NCBI GenBank assembly: GCA_943908425.1
Contig: CALTTC010000004.1
Location: forward strand, 1 to 64,000
DNA length: 64,000 nucleotides
From: an uncultured Moraxella sp.
Lineage (GTDB): Bacteria > Pseudomonadota > Gammaproteobacteria > Pseudomonadales > Moraxellaceae
Direction of reading: 5' to 3'
The translations under genes and the position numbers were made by a program. Below the pieces are notes generated by a model. It made no database searches. It had not been told where the DNA came from and worked only from the letters and a program-made list of their open reading frames with translations. Every line of letters begins with the position of its first letter. The stretch's first letter is position 1. This document shows, piece after piece, positions 33,663-43,173 of this stretch.

Positions 33663-36077
33663 ATGATGAAAAAACCTTTAATGGCGCTTAAAAATCCTTT
33701 GACACTTGCTGTCTCATCCTGTTTACTTGTCGCGTGTGCCAGCGCACCGACCGCACCGCCAAGAGGCACAACCGCTCCCCCAGCGCCAGTGGTCTTTGGT
33801 GCACCGCCGACCCAAGCACAGCAGTTGCCAAGCAGTGGCACTTTGGTGGAAGTGCCTAGTACGCAAAGTACGGCAGTGATTGACCAAGGGGCGATATTGG
33901 ATCCTGAGACGCTGTCTATCCTGCAAGAATTGCTAGAGGCGCGCGATATGACGATGGTAGAGGGCGATCGCATGGTGGTGGAGCGCTATGGCGACTTGTG
34001 GGATAGAATCCGCCTAGGCTATCGTATCAATCAGCCAGCTTATAATCAACGCGTTGAAACGCAAAAGCGCTGGTTCTCTAACAATCAAAACTATCTAAAT
34101 CGCTTGACGGCGCGCGCCAGTCGCTACTTGCACCATACGGTGGTGGAAGCGGAAAGACGTGGTATTCCAACAGAGCTTGCCCTATTGCCTATTATTGAGA
34201 GTTCTTACGACCCAGCAGCGACCAGTAATGCCGCGGCGGCGGGATTGTGGCAGTTTATTCCAAGCACAGGGCGGGTATATGGGCTTACTCAGACGAGTAC
34301 TTATGATGGACGGCGTGATGTCATTGAATCCACGCGCGCTGCTTATGACTTTTTGACAAGTTTATATAACCGCTTTGGCTCGTGGGAGTTGGCGCTGGCG
34401 GCTTATAACGCGGGACCGACACGTATTCAACGGGCGATAGATGCCAATGTTACTGCTGGCTTGCCCACCGATTATTGGTCGCTAAGATTGCCCCAAGAAA
34501 CGATGAACTATGTGCCGCGTTTTATGGCGGTGGCACAGATTGTCAAAGACCCTAGCCAAAATGGCGTTTATTTACCAGCGATTGCCAATCACGTGCATTT
34601 TCGCGCGGTGCCAGTCAATCAAGGGGTGAGCCTGTATGAAGTTGCTAGTATTACTGGCGTACCTATGGATGAGCTACAACTCTTAAATCCTGCCTTAACC
34701 AGTGAGCGGGTAGAGGCGGTGGCACCGAGTCGGGTGATTATTCCTGATAGCGTGCCAAGAAGCGTAGATGCCAAGCTTAGTGCCATTTATGGCGACGGAC
34801 ACCAGACTACCATCCCTATGACCGCCCAGCAAAGTTACATTGCGCCAAACACCCCAACTACACCAGTGTTGGGTGCCGGTACGGTGCTAGCGCAAACCAA
34901 TACTTTGCCGACCACGCAAGCACAAATTACCCCGAGTAATGGTGTGCGCCAAGAACCACCAATTTCGCCAGAGGAAAAAGAATTTATCGTCCGGCAAGTA
35001 CAATCCAGCGCCCCAAACACGCAAGCATTAGCCCAAGATGGTAATATTCGCCTAGAGGCATTGCAAACCGCGCAATCGGTGCTAGAGGCTCGCGGACAAC
35101 AAAAAACATTAAGCTATAATCAGCCACGACCCGCGCCAAGTAGCCAACGTCCCACTCCGCCACCGCCCCGTGTCACAGCCAATGCTGACAGCTACACTGT
35201 GAAGGCTGGCGATACCTTAACTGGTATTGCGGCGCGTTATGGCTTGAGCGTGAGCCAGTTGGCAAGTTATAACAATATAGCCAGTAACACCAAGGTGCTG
35301 CGTGGGCAAAAACTGTGGCTTGTGCCTGGTAAAGTCACAGCCAGTGCGCCAAGCAACAGCACTAATACCAGTAAAGGCAAAAGCACTACCTACAAAGTAC
35401 AGGCAGGGGATACGCTGATTGGTCTAGCGAATCGTTTAGGGGTAACACCTGCAGATATTGCGGCGCTTAATGCCTTTGACGCCAACGCCCCCTTGATTGC
35501 TGGACGCACCATCAACATTCCTGCTACCACCAAAGGCAGTAGCGCCCCCACCACAAGCAGAGCAACAAGCTATACCGTCAAAGCAGGTGATAGCTTGACG
35601 AGCGTGGCGGCCAAACACGGCTTGACCATTGCTGAGCTTGCCGCTGCCAACAATTTGGCGCGTGATGCCGGTCTTGTGCGTGGCAAAAAATTAACCATTC
35701 CTAAGGCAGGCGCTACCCCAACATCAACGCCTAGCGCTAGCAGTAATGCCGGTAACACCGCGACAAGCTCCTTTAAGGCAAGCGAAACTTATAAGGTAAA
35801 AGCTGGCGATACCTTAATTGGGCTTGCCAATCGTTATGGTGTGGATGTGGCAACCTTGGCAAAAGCAAATAATTTAGCCAGTAATGCCCATCTTATTGTG
35901 GGGCAGGCGCTAAAAGTGCCTAAAATTACTACCACCTATACCGTAAAAGCTGGTGATACTTTAATTGGGCTCGCCAATCGTTATGGGGTGGATGTGGCAA
36001 CCTTGGCGCAGATGAACAATCTAAAACCCACCGATGGCTTAAAGCGCGGACAAAAAATGACCGTGCCTAATCGCTAA
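33663..36077 (+). CDS. mltD: Membrane-bound lytic murein transglycosylase D with LysM array
   Basis: Cleaves peptidoglycan glycan strands to 1,6-anhydro-MurNAc ends. The 804-residue lipoprotein has lipobox LVAC (Cys 25), an SLT domain with catalytic Glu near residue 179 (LLPIIESSYDP) and GLWQFIPSTGR, and then five clear LysM repeats in the C-terminal half. The repeats have TVKAGDTL-type starts near residues 509, 578, 638, 710 and 760, joined by Ser/Thr/Pro linkers. A degenerate LysM-like stretch lies near residue 320. E. coli MltD is shorter (two LysMs). AGGA favours ATG 33666 slightly over 33663. Confidence 0.93.
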   Translation: MMKKPLMALKNPLTLAVSSCLLVACASAPTAPPRGTTAPPAPVVFGAPPTQAQQLPSSGTLVEVPSTQSTAVIDQGAILDPETLSILQELLEARDMTMVEGDRMVVERYGDLWDRIRLGYRINQPAYNQRVETQKRWFSNNQNYLNRLTARASRYLHHTVVEAERRGIPTELALLPIIESSYDPAATSNAAAAGLWQFIPSTGRVYGLTQTSTYDGRRDVIESTRAAYDFLTSLYNRFGSWELALAAYNAGPTRIQRAIDANVTAGLPTDYWSLRLPQETMNYVPRFMAVAQIVKDPSQNGVYLPAIANHVHFRAVPVNQGVSLYEVASITGVPMDELQLLNPALTSERVEAVAPSRVIIPDSVPRSVDAKLSAIYGDGHQTTIPMTAQQSYIAPNTPTTPVLGAGTVLAQTNTLPTTQAQITPSNGVRQEPPISPEEKEFIVRQVQSSAPNTQALAQDGNIRLEALQTAQSVLEARGQQKTLSYNQPRPAPSSQRPTPPPPRVTANADSYTVKAGDTLTGIAARYGLSVSQLASYNNIASNTKVLRGQKLWLVPGKVTASAPSNSTNTSKGKSTTYKVQAGDTLIGLANRLGVTPADIAALNAFDANAPLIAGRTINIPATTKGSSAPTTSRATSYTVKAGDSLTSVAAKHGLTIAELAAANNLARDAGLVRGKKLTIPKAGATPTSTPSASSNAGNTATSSFKASETYKVKAGDTLIGLANRYGVDVATLAKANNLASNAHLIVGQALKVPKITTTYTVKAGDTLIGLANRYGVDVATLAQMNNLKPTDGLKRGQKMTVPNR

Positions 36078-36103
36078 TGTTAATGCACTGAAAAATATGT
36101 ACA

Positions 36104-36140
36104 AAAAAAACAAGCGGCTGATTGGCACGCTTGTTTTTTT
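36104..36140. terminator. Bidirectional terminator between mltD and tgt
   Basis: AAAAAAACAAGCG pairs with CGCTTGTTTTTTT (13 bp) around an 11-nt loop. It lies 26 bp past the mltD stop and 17 bp from the tgt stop on the other strand. Confidence 0.9.
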
Positions 36141-36157
36141 ATAGGTGAAAGGAAATG

Positions 36158-37273
36158 TTAAGTCTGCATGGCTTGCTTAGTATAAAAATCGCTTTCAAAC
36201 GCGGTAAAGCTGTCATTCTCAATCGCGGTGCGTAGCATTGCCATCAGGCGTTGATAGTAGCGCAAGTTATGAATGGTACCAAGCTGGGCGGCAAGCATTT
36301 CTTTGCATTTTGTTAAATGGTGTAAATAAGCCCGACTAAAATTTTGGCAGGTATAACAATCGCAAGCGCTATCTAAAGGCGCCGTGTCTAATTTATAACG
36401 GCTGTTTTTGATTTTGATGACCCCAAAAGTTGTGAACAGATGACCGTTACGCGCGTTTCTGGTGGGCATCACACAATCAAACATATCTACCCCACGTTTC
36501 ACCGCTTGAACAATATCCGTGGGTGTGCCAACGCCCATAAGGTAGCGTGGCTTATCGCGTGGCATCAAGGCAGGCATATAGTCAAGCACTGCAAGCATTG
36601 CCTCTTTGGGTTCGCCAACGGATAATCCGCCAATGGCATAGCCGTCAAAGTCTAGCTTTAGCAAGCCTTCCAGCGATTTTTCGCGCAGTTCACGATACAT
36701 TGAGCCTTGGATAATGCCAAATAAAGCGTTGGGGTTATTCAATTTGGCGTGCTCATTTTTGCAACGCTCGCCCCAGCGTAATGACAGTTCTAGTGATTTA
36801 TCCGCTTCAGTCATCGTGGCAGGATAAGGGGTGCATTCATCAAACTGCATAACAATATCAGAATTGAGTGAACGCTGAATTTGCATAGAGATTTCGGGGG
36901 ATAAGAAGACTTTGGCGCCGTCAATGGGGGAGCGAAAATACACCCCTTCTTCGCTGATTTTGCGCATTGCGCCAAGGCTAAACACTTGAAAACCGCCAGA
37001 ATCGGTCAAAATGGGTTTTTGCCAGCCAATAAAATCGTGCAAGCCAGCAAAAGTGTCAATAACGGCAGTGGTTGGGCGTAGCCACAAATGAAAGGTATTG
37101 CCCAAAATAATGTCTGCACCGATGGCATCAATGTCTTTTGGGAGCATGCCCTTGACAGTGCCGTAAGTGCCAACGGGCATAAAGGCAGGGGTCTGCACGC
37201 TACCGTGGGCAAGGGTTAGTGTGCCACGGCGGGCAAGGGTGCTACTGCACTCGTTATGTAAAGTAAAGTTCAT
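36158..37273 (-). CDS. tgt: tRNA-guanine transglycosylase
   Basis: Exchanges guanine-34 for preQ1 in tRNAs with GUN anticodons. The 371-residue protein shows TPAFMPVGTYGTVKGM, the substrate-pocket LTDSGGFQVFSLG, the nucleophile-region VMPTRNARNGHLFT and the zinc site CDCYTCQNFSRAYLHHL. I start at ATG 37273 (MNFTLHN), which matches the family's N terminus. An in-frame TTG at 37288 is weaker. queA lies upstream on the same strand. Confidence 0.96.
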   Translation of the reverse strand: MNFTLHNECSSTLARRGTLTLAHGSVQTPAFMPVGTYGTVKGMLPKDIDAIGADIILGNTFHLWLRPTTAVIDTFAGLHDFIGWQKPILTDSGGFQVFSLGAMRKISEEGVYFRSPIDGAKVFLSPEISMQIQRSLNSDIVMQFDECTPYPATMTEADKSLELSLRWGERCKNEHAKLNNPNALFGIIQGSMYRELREKSLEGLLKLDFDGYAIGGLSVGEPKEAMLAVLDYMPALMPRDKPRYLMGVGTPTDIVQAVKRGVDMFDCVMPTRNARNGHLFTTFGVIKIKNSRYKLDTAPLDSACDCYTCQNFSRAYLHHLTKCKEMLAAQLGTIHNLRYYQRLMAMLRTAIENDSFTAFESDFYTKQAMQT

Positions 37274-37377
37274 GGTTATTACAGGCAAAAAGGCATATTA
37301 TAGCAGAAATTACCCACACATCATCAAAACTTATCAAATTGTCAGTATCGCTTTAGTTTACTCTTTTATACCATAAA

Positions 37378-38430
37378 CTATTGTTGGCGTGTCAAAAGCA
37401 TCGCATCGCCATAGCTAAAAAAGCGGTATTGTGCGTCAATAGCGTGTTGATAAGCGCGCTGAATGGTCGGCACACCCGCAAAGGCAGAAACGAGTAGCAA
37501 CAAAGTAGATTTGGGCAAGTGAAAATTTGTAATCAATAAATCTACCACACCAAAGCGATAGGGCGGATAAATAAAAATATCGGTATCCCCCATCCACGCC
37601 GAGAGCTTGGGTGCGCTATGGCTTGCTGTTTGTTGAAAGGCGCTTTCTAACACGCGCGTGACGGTAGTGCCAACAGCGACAACGCGTCCGCCTTGAGCTT
37701 TGGTGCGATTGATAGCATCTGCGGTTACTTGTGGTAATTCGGCGTATTCTTTGTGCATGGTGTGTGCGCTGATATCGTCTGTTTTGATGGGGGCAAAGGT
37801 GCCTGCGCCAACGTGTAAGGTAACAAAAGCAATATTCACCCCCTTAGCGCGTAAGGTGTCTAGTAACGCGTTATCAAAATGCAAGCTAGCGGTAGGTGCG
37901 GCAACACTGGCTTGCTTGCTTGGGTCAAAAAACACGGTCTGATATCGTGTCTCGTCCAGCGTTTCGGCTTTACGCGCAAAATAGGGGGGAATGGGCAGTT
38001 CACCAAATTGTGCCAAAAAAGCCAAGATGTCGGTATCAAATGCCACCACGAATAAATTCTGCTCACGCCCCAGTACGCGTAAGGTCTGTCCATTAACAAT
38101 AAGCAGGCTTGCGGTTTTGGGGCTTTTGCTTGCGCGGATATGACAAAGGGCGGTGGTGGGGCTTAATAGGCGCTCCACTAGCAATTCTATTTGTCCGCCA
38201 CTGGCTTTGTGCCCAAATAGCCTTGCTTTCATTACTTTGGTGTCGTTTAGTACCAACAAATCACCTGCCTGTAATAATGTCGGCAAATCGCTAAAATGGT
38301 GGTCGCAAAGTGTTGTACCATTAACAGACAATAACCGCGAAGCGGAGCGTGTCGGTAGCGGAAAGCGGGCAATCAGTGCTTCGGGCAACGTATAATCAAA
38401 ATCGGCAAGACGCAAGTGAGCCACTGACAT
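37378..38430 (-). CDS. queA: S-adenosylmethionine:tRNA ribosyltransferase-isomerase
   Basis: Adds the epoxycyclopentanediol precursor from SAM to preQ1-tRNA. The 350-residue protein has LADFDYTLPEALIARFP at the start, LLVLNDTKVMKARLFG, and the C-terminal THTVTRVLES-like and LLITNFHLPKSTLLLLVSAFAG segments typical of QueA. Its ATG shares one base with the thioesterase stop (TAATG), so these two are coupled, and tgt follows 104 bp downstream. Confidence 0.96.
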   Translation of the reverse strand: MSVAHLRLADFDYTLPEALIARFPLPTRSASRLLSVNGTTLCDHHFSDLPTLLQAGDLLVLNDTKVMKARLFGHKASGGQIELLVERLLSPTTALCHIRASKSPKTASLLIVNGQTLRVLGREQNLFVVAFDTDILAFLAQFGELPIPPYFARKAETLDETRYQTVFFDPSKQASVAAPTASLHFDNALLDTLRAKGVNIAFVTLHVGAGTFAPIKTDDISAHTMHKEYAELPQVTADAINRTKAQGGRVVAVGTTVTRVLESAFQQTASHSAPKLSAWMGDTDIFIYPPYRFGVVDLLITNFHLPKSTLLLLVSAFAGVPTIQRAYQHAIDAQYRFFSYGDAMLLTRQQ

Positions 38431-38990
38431 TAGGCGACCTGTGTATCAGCGCTAGGGAATGGGCGCTCAGAATCTAGGTCAATCCACGCCTGTACCCAGT
38501 CATCAACCGGTAGTTGTACATCGCTGTAGCCCAATTTTTCTAAGACAGTTTGCGTGGTGAGTGTTTTGCCAGTTGTGATGTTCGTAACCCCCGTACGCAA
38601 CAGTGCTACACACGCCGGTACGCCTTTCACCCACAAGCTTTGTTCCATATAAAACCAGCGCTCATCAAGGGCGACTAGCCGTGTTTTCATCGTGACTTTA
38701 TCTAATAGGCGAATGCGTTTGCGGTATTGGACAGTGCTACCAGCAACGACCAAGCCCCAGCGTTCTTGCAACAATTTTTTGCCAAGTCCAGTTTTAATGG
38801 CAAAATCGGTGCGCCCCAAATCAAACAAGGTCAAAATACGCCCGTTGTTCATCTCCAAAAAGCTATCAATATCACCAATATTGGCAACCAATTCTAGCTC
38901 GCCGGTGTCGGTAAGCCCTAACGTCTCGCCGTTTTTGTAAGCCCAACTGCTTTGTAACACGGTTTTGGTAAAACGCACAAATGGAAACAT
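38430..38990 (-). CDS. Hotdog-fold thioesterase (THEM6-like)
   Basis: A 186-residue protein that looks like a THEM6/acyl-CoA thioesterase-type hotdog protein: ANIGDIDSFLEMNNGRILTLFDLGRTDF near residue 40 holds the conserved Asn-Gly and Asp-rich helix, and VVAGSTVQYRKRIRLLDKVTMKTRLVALDERWFYMEQ is the core strand set. The substrate is unknown. I start at ATG 38990, preceded by GGGG. An upstream TTG is less likely. It overlaps queA by one base, though no functional link to queuosine is evident. Confidence 0.8.
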   Translation of the reverse strand: MFPFVRFTKTVLQSSWAYKNGETLGLTDTGELELVANIGDIDSFLEMNNGRILTLFDLGRTDFAIKTGLGKKLLQERWGLVVAGSTVQYRKRIRLLDKVTMKTRLVALDERWFYMEQSLWVKGVPACVALLRTGVTNITTGKTLTTQTVLEKLGYSDVQLPVDDWVQAWIDLDSERPFPSADTQVA

Positions 38991-39039
38991 AACAAGCCCC
39001 AAAAAGATAGCATTATAGCATAAATTTTGCCAAAAGAAA

Positions 39040-39627
39040 TTAGACGATGTATAGCCGTGTAGGGGTCACGATATAGTCCATTTGGCAATCCCAAGGCTTG
39101 CCCACAAGCTGTTCTGTGACTTGAAAATCATAGCAATAACCGACCTTAACACCAGTAAACTGTGCCAACGTTCGGTCATAAAAGCCACCGCCCATACCAA
39201 GACGTGTACCATTTTTGCCAACAGCCACCAAAGGGCAAAAACAAATGTCCAATGCTGCGATACTATAGGCGGGCTTAATAAGTGGTTCTAGCATACCGAG
39301 TTTATGGCGTTTAAAAGGATAGTCGGCGCTAATCATCCCTTGATGGCTTGTGCGCTTGGGCGATAATAAAGGAGCAAAACGCAAACGCTTGCCACAAACG
39401 ACTGGTAGCAGTGCCGTATAGTCATACTGCTGGCATAAGAACACAATGGGCAAGGTGGGCAATTCACCAAAGGCATCAGCGTATAAGCCGACATAGGTAT
39501 TTTTGGGCAGACGGCTTCTTAATAGGGTAAATAATTTGTGTAATTGTGGTAGGGTGCGTTTGGCGTAGGCTTGTCGCACGTGTGGCTCAAGGGCACGGCG
39601 CTTACGCAAAAAAAAAGTACGGGGCAT
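39040..39627 (-). CDS. 5-formyltetrahydrofolate cyclo-ligase
   Basis: ATP-dependent conversion of 5-formyl-THF to 5,10-methenyl-THF. The 195-residue protein begins with the typical FFLRKRRALEPHVRQAYAKR and has the catalytic-loop segment VAVGKNGTRLGMGGGFYDRTL near residue 145. In enterobacteria 6S RNA is directly upstream of this gene, but only 47 bp separate it from the divergent cydD here, so no 6S RNA is present at this site. Confidence 0.93.
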   Translation of the reverse strand: MPRTFFLRKRRALEPHVRQAYAKRTLPQLHKLFTLLRSRLPKNTYVGLYADAFGELPTLPIVFLCQQYDYTALLPVVCGKRLRFAPLLSPKRTSHQGMISADYPFKRHKLGMLEPLIKPAYSIAALDICFCPLVAVGKNGTRLGMGGGFYDRTLAQFTGVKVGYCYDFQVTEQLVGKPWDCQMDYIVTPTRLYIV

Positions 39628-39683
39628 CTGGTCTCCAAAAAAAGCGCGCTTTTGTCTTGCTAATTTAGCGTATTTTGGCGATA

Positions 39684-41468
39684 ATGGAAAGGGTTTTTCT
39701 ACTAATCTTTCGTATGTCTGATTCTAGCACGCTTGCCACGTCATCTCCCAAAACGCCACGAGTCTCTAAGCCACAAAAGGCTAAACGCCAAAAGTCCGCC
39801 GCCGAACAAGCCGCAACGGCTTTTTTGCGTACACAACTTGCGCCGTTTCAGGGTAAGTTACGGCGTATTTTTGAGCTAGATGTGTTAGCGGTATTGCTTT
39901 TGGTGTTACAGATGGCGTGTCTAGCCAAGATTGTCACTTATTTATTAACTAACGCTCTTGATGGTCGCGCAAGTGATGTGATGTCAAGTCATCTATGGGC
40001 GCTCATAGGGGTGGCAAGCTGTCTGCTATTGCGTCCTGTGCTGTTTTTTTGGCGTGATAAGTGGCTTAGCGAGGTGGGTGATGACTTGGCTTTTGGGGTG
40101 CGCAAACAGCTTTTAGATAAGCTTGCGCTACTTGGACTTGCCAAAAACCGCTTTGGGGCAGATGGGGCGCTGGCAAGCTTAATCACGCGCGAGCCGGACG
40201 CCTTGCACGGTTATGCCCGTTTTTTTGTACAAAAAATGACGGCGGTGGCAACACCGCTTATTATTGCCATTGCTATTGCTTGCCAAAGCTTGCTTGCCAG
40301 TGCTTTATTACTTATCACTGCGCCTTTGGTGCCAATATTTATGGCGTTAATTGGTATTAAAACCGCTAATAAAAGCCGTGAGCAATTAGACGCTTTGGCT
40401 GATTTAGGCGGACGATTTTTGGATTGGTTGCGCGGTAGTAATAGCCTTGTACGCCTAGGGGCGGTGTCTGTGGCAGGGCAAGATATCGCTAAGGCGGCAG
40501 AAGCCTACAAAGAGCGCACAATGAGTGTGTTAAAAATTGCTTTTTTAAATAGTGCGGTGCTGGAGTTTTTGTCGGCGTTATCCATTGCCTTGGTGGCGGT
40601 GTATTTGGGTTTTGGCTTGCTTGGCGAGTTGCCCTTTTCTAAAGGTACAATGCTCATCAGTTATGAAGCGGCGCTTTTTATTTTGTTATTAGTGCCGGAA
40701 TTTTATGCGCCATTACGCCGATTAGGTGCCGATTATCATATTAAAGGGGCGGCAGAAGGGGCGGCAAAGGCACTGGCACCCTTGATGGCGGTGGTAGCAA
40801 GTGAACAGATGCCAGCGCGATTGACGAGTACAGACATTGTCTTACGAGAGGCGCAAGTGGTTGCCGATGGGCGAGTGCGTCTTGCGCCAACGTCATTGCG
40901 TATCGCTAAAGGAGAGCGCTGGGCGATTATGGGGGCATCTGGCAGTGGCAAAAGCACGTTGTTTGCGCTCCTATTGGGCTTTGTGCCATATACAGGGCAG
41001 GCGAGCATTGGTGGTAATGAGCTTTTGACGACAGATATGGTAAGTTTACGTAGGCACATTGGTTATTTACCGCAAACGCCTGCGCTACTGCCTTTATCAA
41101 TCGCTGATAATTTGCGCTTAGCAAATCCCGATGCGACCGATGCTCAGCTACAGGCGGTATTAGAGCAAGTGGGGCTTTGGACGCTGATTGAAGCTTTACC
41201 TAAACAACTTGCTACGCCGTTAAATGAACGTGGCGGTGGGCTGTCTGGTGGACAAGCACAGCGCTTGGCAATCGCCCAGTTATTATTGCAAGAGGCATCT
41301 ATTTGGTTGTTAGATGAACCGAGCGAGCATTTAGACGAGGCGAGTAAAGCGCAGATTAGTGCTTTACTAGCGCGCCTAAGCGTGGGCAAAACGCTCCTAT
41401 GGGCGACGCACGACACCCCTGCGCCGTGGCTAGATGGGGTACATTATTTGGGGGGTAGCGATGTCTAA
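39684..41468 (+). CDS. cydD: Thiol reductant ABC exporter subunit CydD
   Basis: CydDC exports glutathione and cysteine and is needed for cytochrome bd assembly. About 594 residues: an N-terminal Ser/Thr/Lys/Ala-rich extension, six transmembrane helices, then an ATPase domain with Walker A GASGSGKST near residue 420, signature LSGGQAQRLA and Walker B IWLLDEPSE. The start is uncertain: ATG 39684 or ATG 39714, neither with a clear ribosome site. It overlaps cydC by 8 bp. No cydAB is in the window. Confidence 0.9.
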   Translation: MERVFLLIFRMSDSSTLATSSPKTPRVSKPQKAKRQKSAAEQAATAFLRTQLAPFQGKLRRIFELDVLAVLLLVLQMACLAKIVTYLLTNALDGRASDVMSSHLWALIGVASCLLLRPVLFFWRDKWLSEVGDDLAFGVRKQLLDKLALLGLAKNRFGADGALASLITREPDALHGYARFFVQKMTAVATPLIIAIAIACQSLLASALLLITAPLVPIFMALIGIKTANKSREQLDALADLGGRFLDWLRGSNSLVRLGAVSVAGQDIAKAAEAYKERTMSVLKIAFLNSAVLEFLSALSIALVAVYLGFGLLGELPFSKGTMLISYEAALFILLLVPEFYAPLRRLGADYHIKGAAEGAAKALAPLMAVVASEQMPARLTSTDIVLREAQVVADGRVRLAPTSLRIAKGERWAIMGASGSGKSTLFALLLGFVPYTGQASIGGNELLTTDMVSLRRHIGYLPQTPALLPLSIADNLRLANPDATDAQLQAVLEQVGLWTLIEALPKQLATPLNERGGGLSGGQAQRLAIAQLLLQEASIWLLDEPSEHLDEASKAQISALLARLSVGKTLLWATHDTPAPWLDGVHYLGGSDV

Positions 41469-43110
41469 CAAAGCGACAGGGCAGGCGTTTACCCTAAAAG
41501 CGCTGATTGTGCCGCTTTTGCCGACTTGGCTTATTGCGTGGAGCTTGGGATTACTGACGGCAGGATCGGTGCTTGGGCTTGTGATGGTCGCAGGCTGGTT
41601 TATCACGATGGCGGGCTTAACTGGTATGATGGCAATGGGCGCGCAAAGCTTTAATTATCTTGTGCCGTCTGCACTCATACGCACCTTTGCGATTAGTCGC
41701 ACACTGGGGCGTTATGGCGATTTGGTGGTGAGCCACGAGGCGATTTTTCGCTTATTAAAGCAGTTAAGAGTACGCTTTTTTTATGAATTTACTCGCCTAG
41801 ATACAAGGACGCGTCAGTCTGTCGGCTCAAGCACCGCCCAGCACCGTTTGGTGAGTGATATTGACACGTTGGACGAATTTCCCCTGCGCGTTGTTGCCCC
41901 CATCATTATTGTCGCGCTTAGCGGGACGGTGCTTGCATTCATTGTTGCTTGGCACTTGGGTGGATTATTTGTGTTGCCTTTTGTGCTGTTGTGGGTGGTT
42001 GTGCTATGGGCGTGGCGCTGTGATACTAAAGCATTGGGGAGCTTGCAAGAGGCACGTCAGACAAATCTTTTGGATAAATTACCCATTTTACCACAGCTAT
42101 TATTGTGGGAGCGCTGGCAAGCTTTGAGTGCGCAATTTATGGCGTTGGATAATCAATTATCCATTGTGGTAGCCAGTATTCAGGTGCGCAAACGCTGGGC
42201 GATGCTTGCCTTGCAGTGGCTTTTTGCCATGACCGTTATCGCCGTGCTACTGGTGGGCGGGCAAGGCTTGCAAAGCGGGCAAGAGGTGGCGATATTGTTG
42301 GCGCTTATGCTTGGATTGTTTGCTTTTGTAGAGATAGCGCTCACTTTGGTGGCAGAGCCGGCAGCCCTTGGTAATAGCTTGCTTGCCAAACAACGCCTAA
42401 ATGCGTTATTGTCCACTAAAACCGACATTAGCTTAACGCCTGTACCAGCACAATTTAGTATTCATATTGAACAACTTGCCGCGCATCAAGTCGGTGCGGT
42501 GTTTGGTATTCAAGGCATTGATGTTACGTTACAATTTGGACAGCCACTAGTGATTTTTGGGGTGTCTGGTGCTGGTAAATCTACCTTGCTTGCGGTTTTG
42601 GCAGGGGAGTTGCCCGCCACGCACGGCAGTCTAACGCTTGTCACGGCGAACACCAAAATACCACTTAATAGCGTGGATTGGCAGGGGGAGTTTGGGTTTT
42701 TGGGACAGCGTGTGGATATTTTTAATCGCTCGCTCGCGGACAATTTACGTTTAGGCAAGACAGATGCCACCGATGATGAACTGTGGCAGGTGCTAGAGCT
42801 CGTGGGTCTAAAAGACTGGGCGATCGCCCAACCCAAACAGCTTGCTACCGCGCTTGGGGAACACGGTGCTAATGTTTCTGGGGGGCAGGCACGGCGCATT
42901 GCCCTAGCGCGTCTGCTACTTCGCCCCAAAAAAGTGTTGCTATTAGATGAGCCGTTTGCTGGGCTAGATACTGCAAGTCGCCAACGTCTGTGGACGGCAT
43001 TACGAACACGTCAAGCCAATGGCATATTGGTGGTGGTGAGCCATCATCAAGATATTATAACTAGCGAAGGGGTGGACACTTTAGCTATTGGTGAGCCCAC
43101 GCCTTTATAG
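41461..43110 (+). CDS. cydC: Thiol reductant ABC exporter subunit CydC
   Basis: Partner half-transporter of CydD. 549 residues from ATG 41461, which has GGGGGG seven bases upstream inside the cydD coding end. The transmembrane domain is followed by Walker A GVSGAGKSTL near residue 369, signature VSGGQARRIALARL and Walker B VLLLDEPFAG. The LAEPAALGNSLLAKQRLNALL linker is typical of CydC. Translation is coupled to cydD by overlap. Confidence 0.92.
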   Translation: MSNKATGQAFTLKALIVPLLPTWLIAWSLGLLTAGSVLGLVMVAGWFITMAGLTGMMAMGAQSFNYLVPSALIRTFAISRTLGRYGDLVVSHEAIFRLLKQLRVRFFYEFTRLDTRTRQSVGSSTAQHRLVSDIDTLDEFPLRVVAPIIIVALSGTVLAFIVAWHLGGLFVLPFVLLWVVVLWAWRCDTKALGSLQEARQTNLLDKLPILPQLLLWERWQALSAQFMALDNQLSIVVASIQVRKRWAMLALQWLFAMTVIAVLLVGGQGLQSGQEVAILLALMLGLFAFVEIALTLVAEPAALGNSLLAKQRLNALLSTKTDISLTPVPAQFSIHIEQLAAHQVGAVFGIQGIDVTLQFGQPLVIFGVSGAGKSTLLAVLAGELPATHGSLTLVTANTKIPLNSVDWQGEFGFLGQRVDIFNRSLADNLRLGKTDATDDELWQVLELVGLKDWAIAQPKQLATALGEHGANVSGGQARRIALARLLLRPKKVLLLDEPFAGLDTASRQRLWTALRTRQANGILVVVSHHQDIITSEGVDTLAIGEPTPL

Positions 43111-43173
43111 GGTAATTGGGCTTACCAATCTGCTTGCCTGACTGGTTTGTTTTAATACACGCTACCGTTAAAG

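Noticed and set aside
39628..39683. 6S RNA expected beside the 5-formyl-THF cyclo-ligase gene
   Set aside because: The gap to cydD is far too short for a 180-nt RNA.
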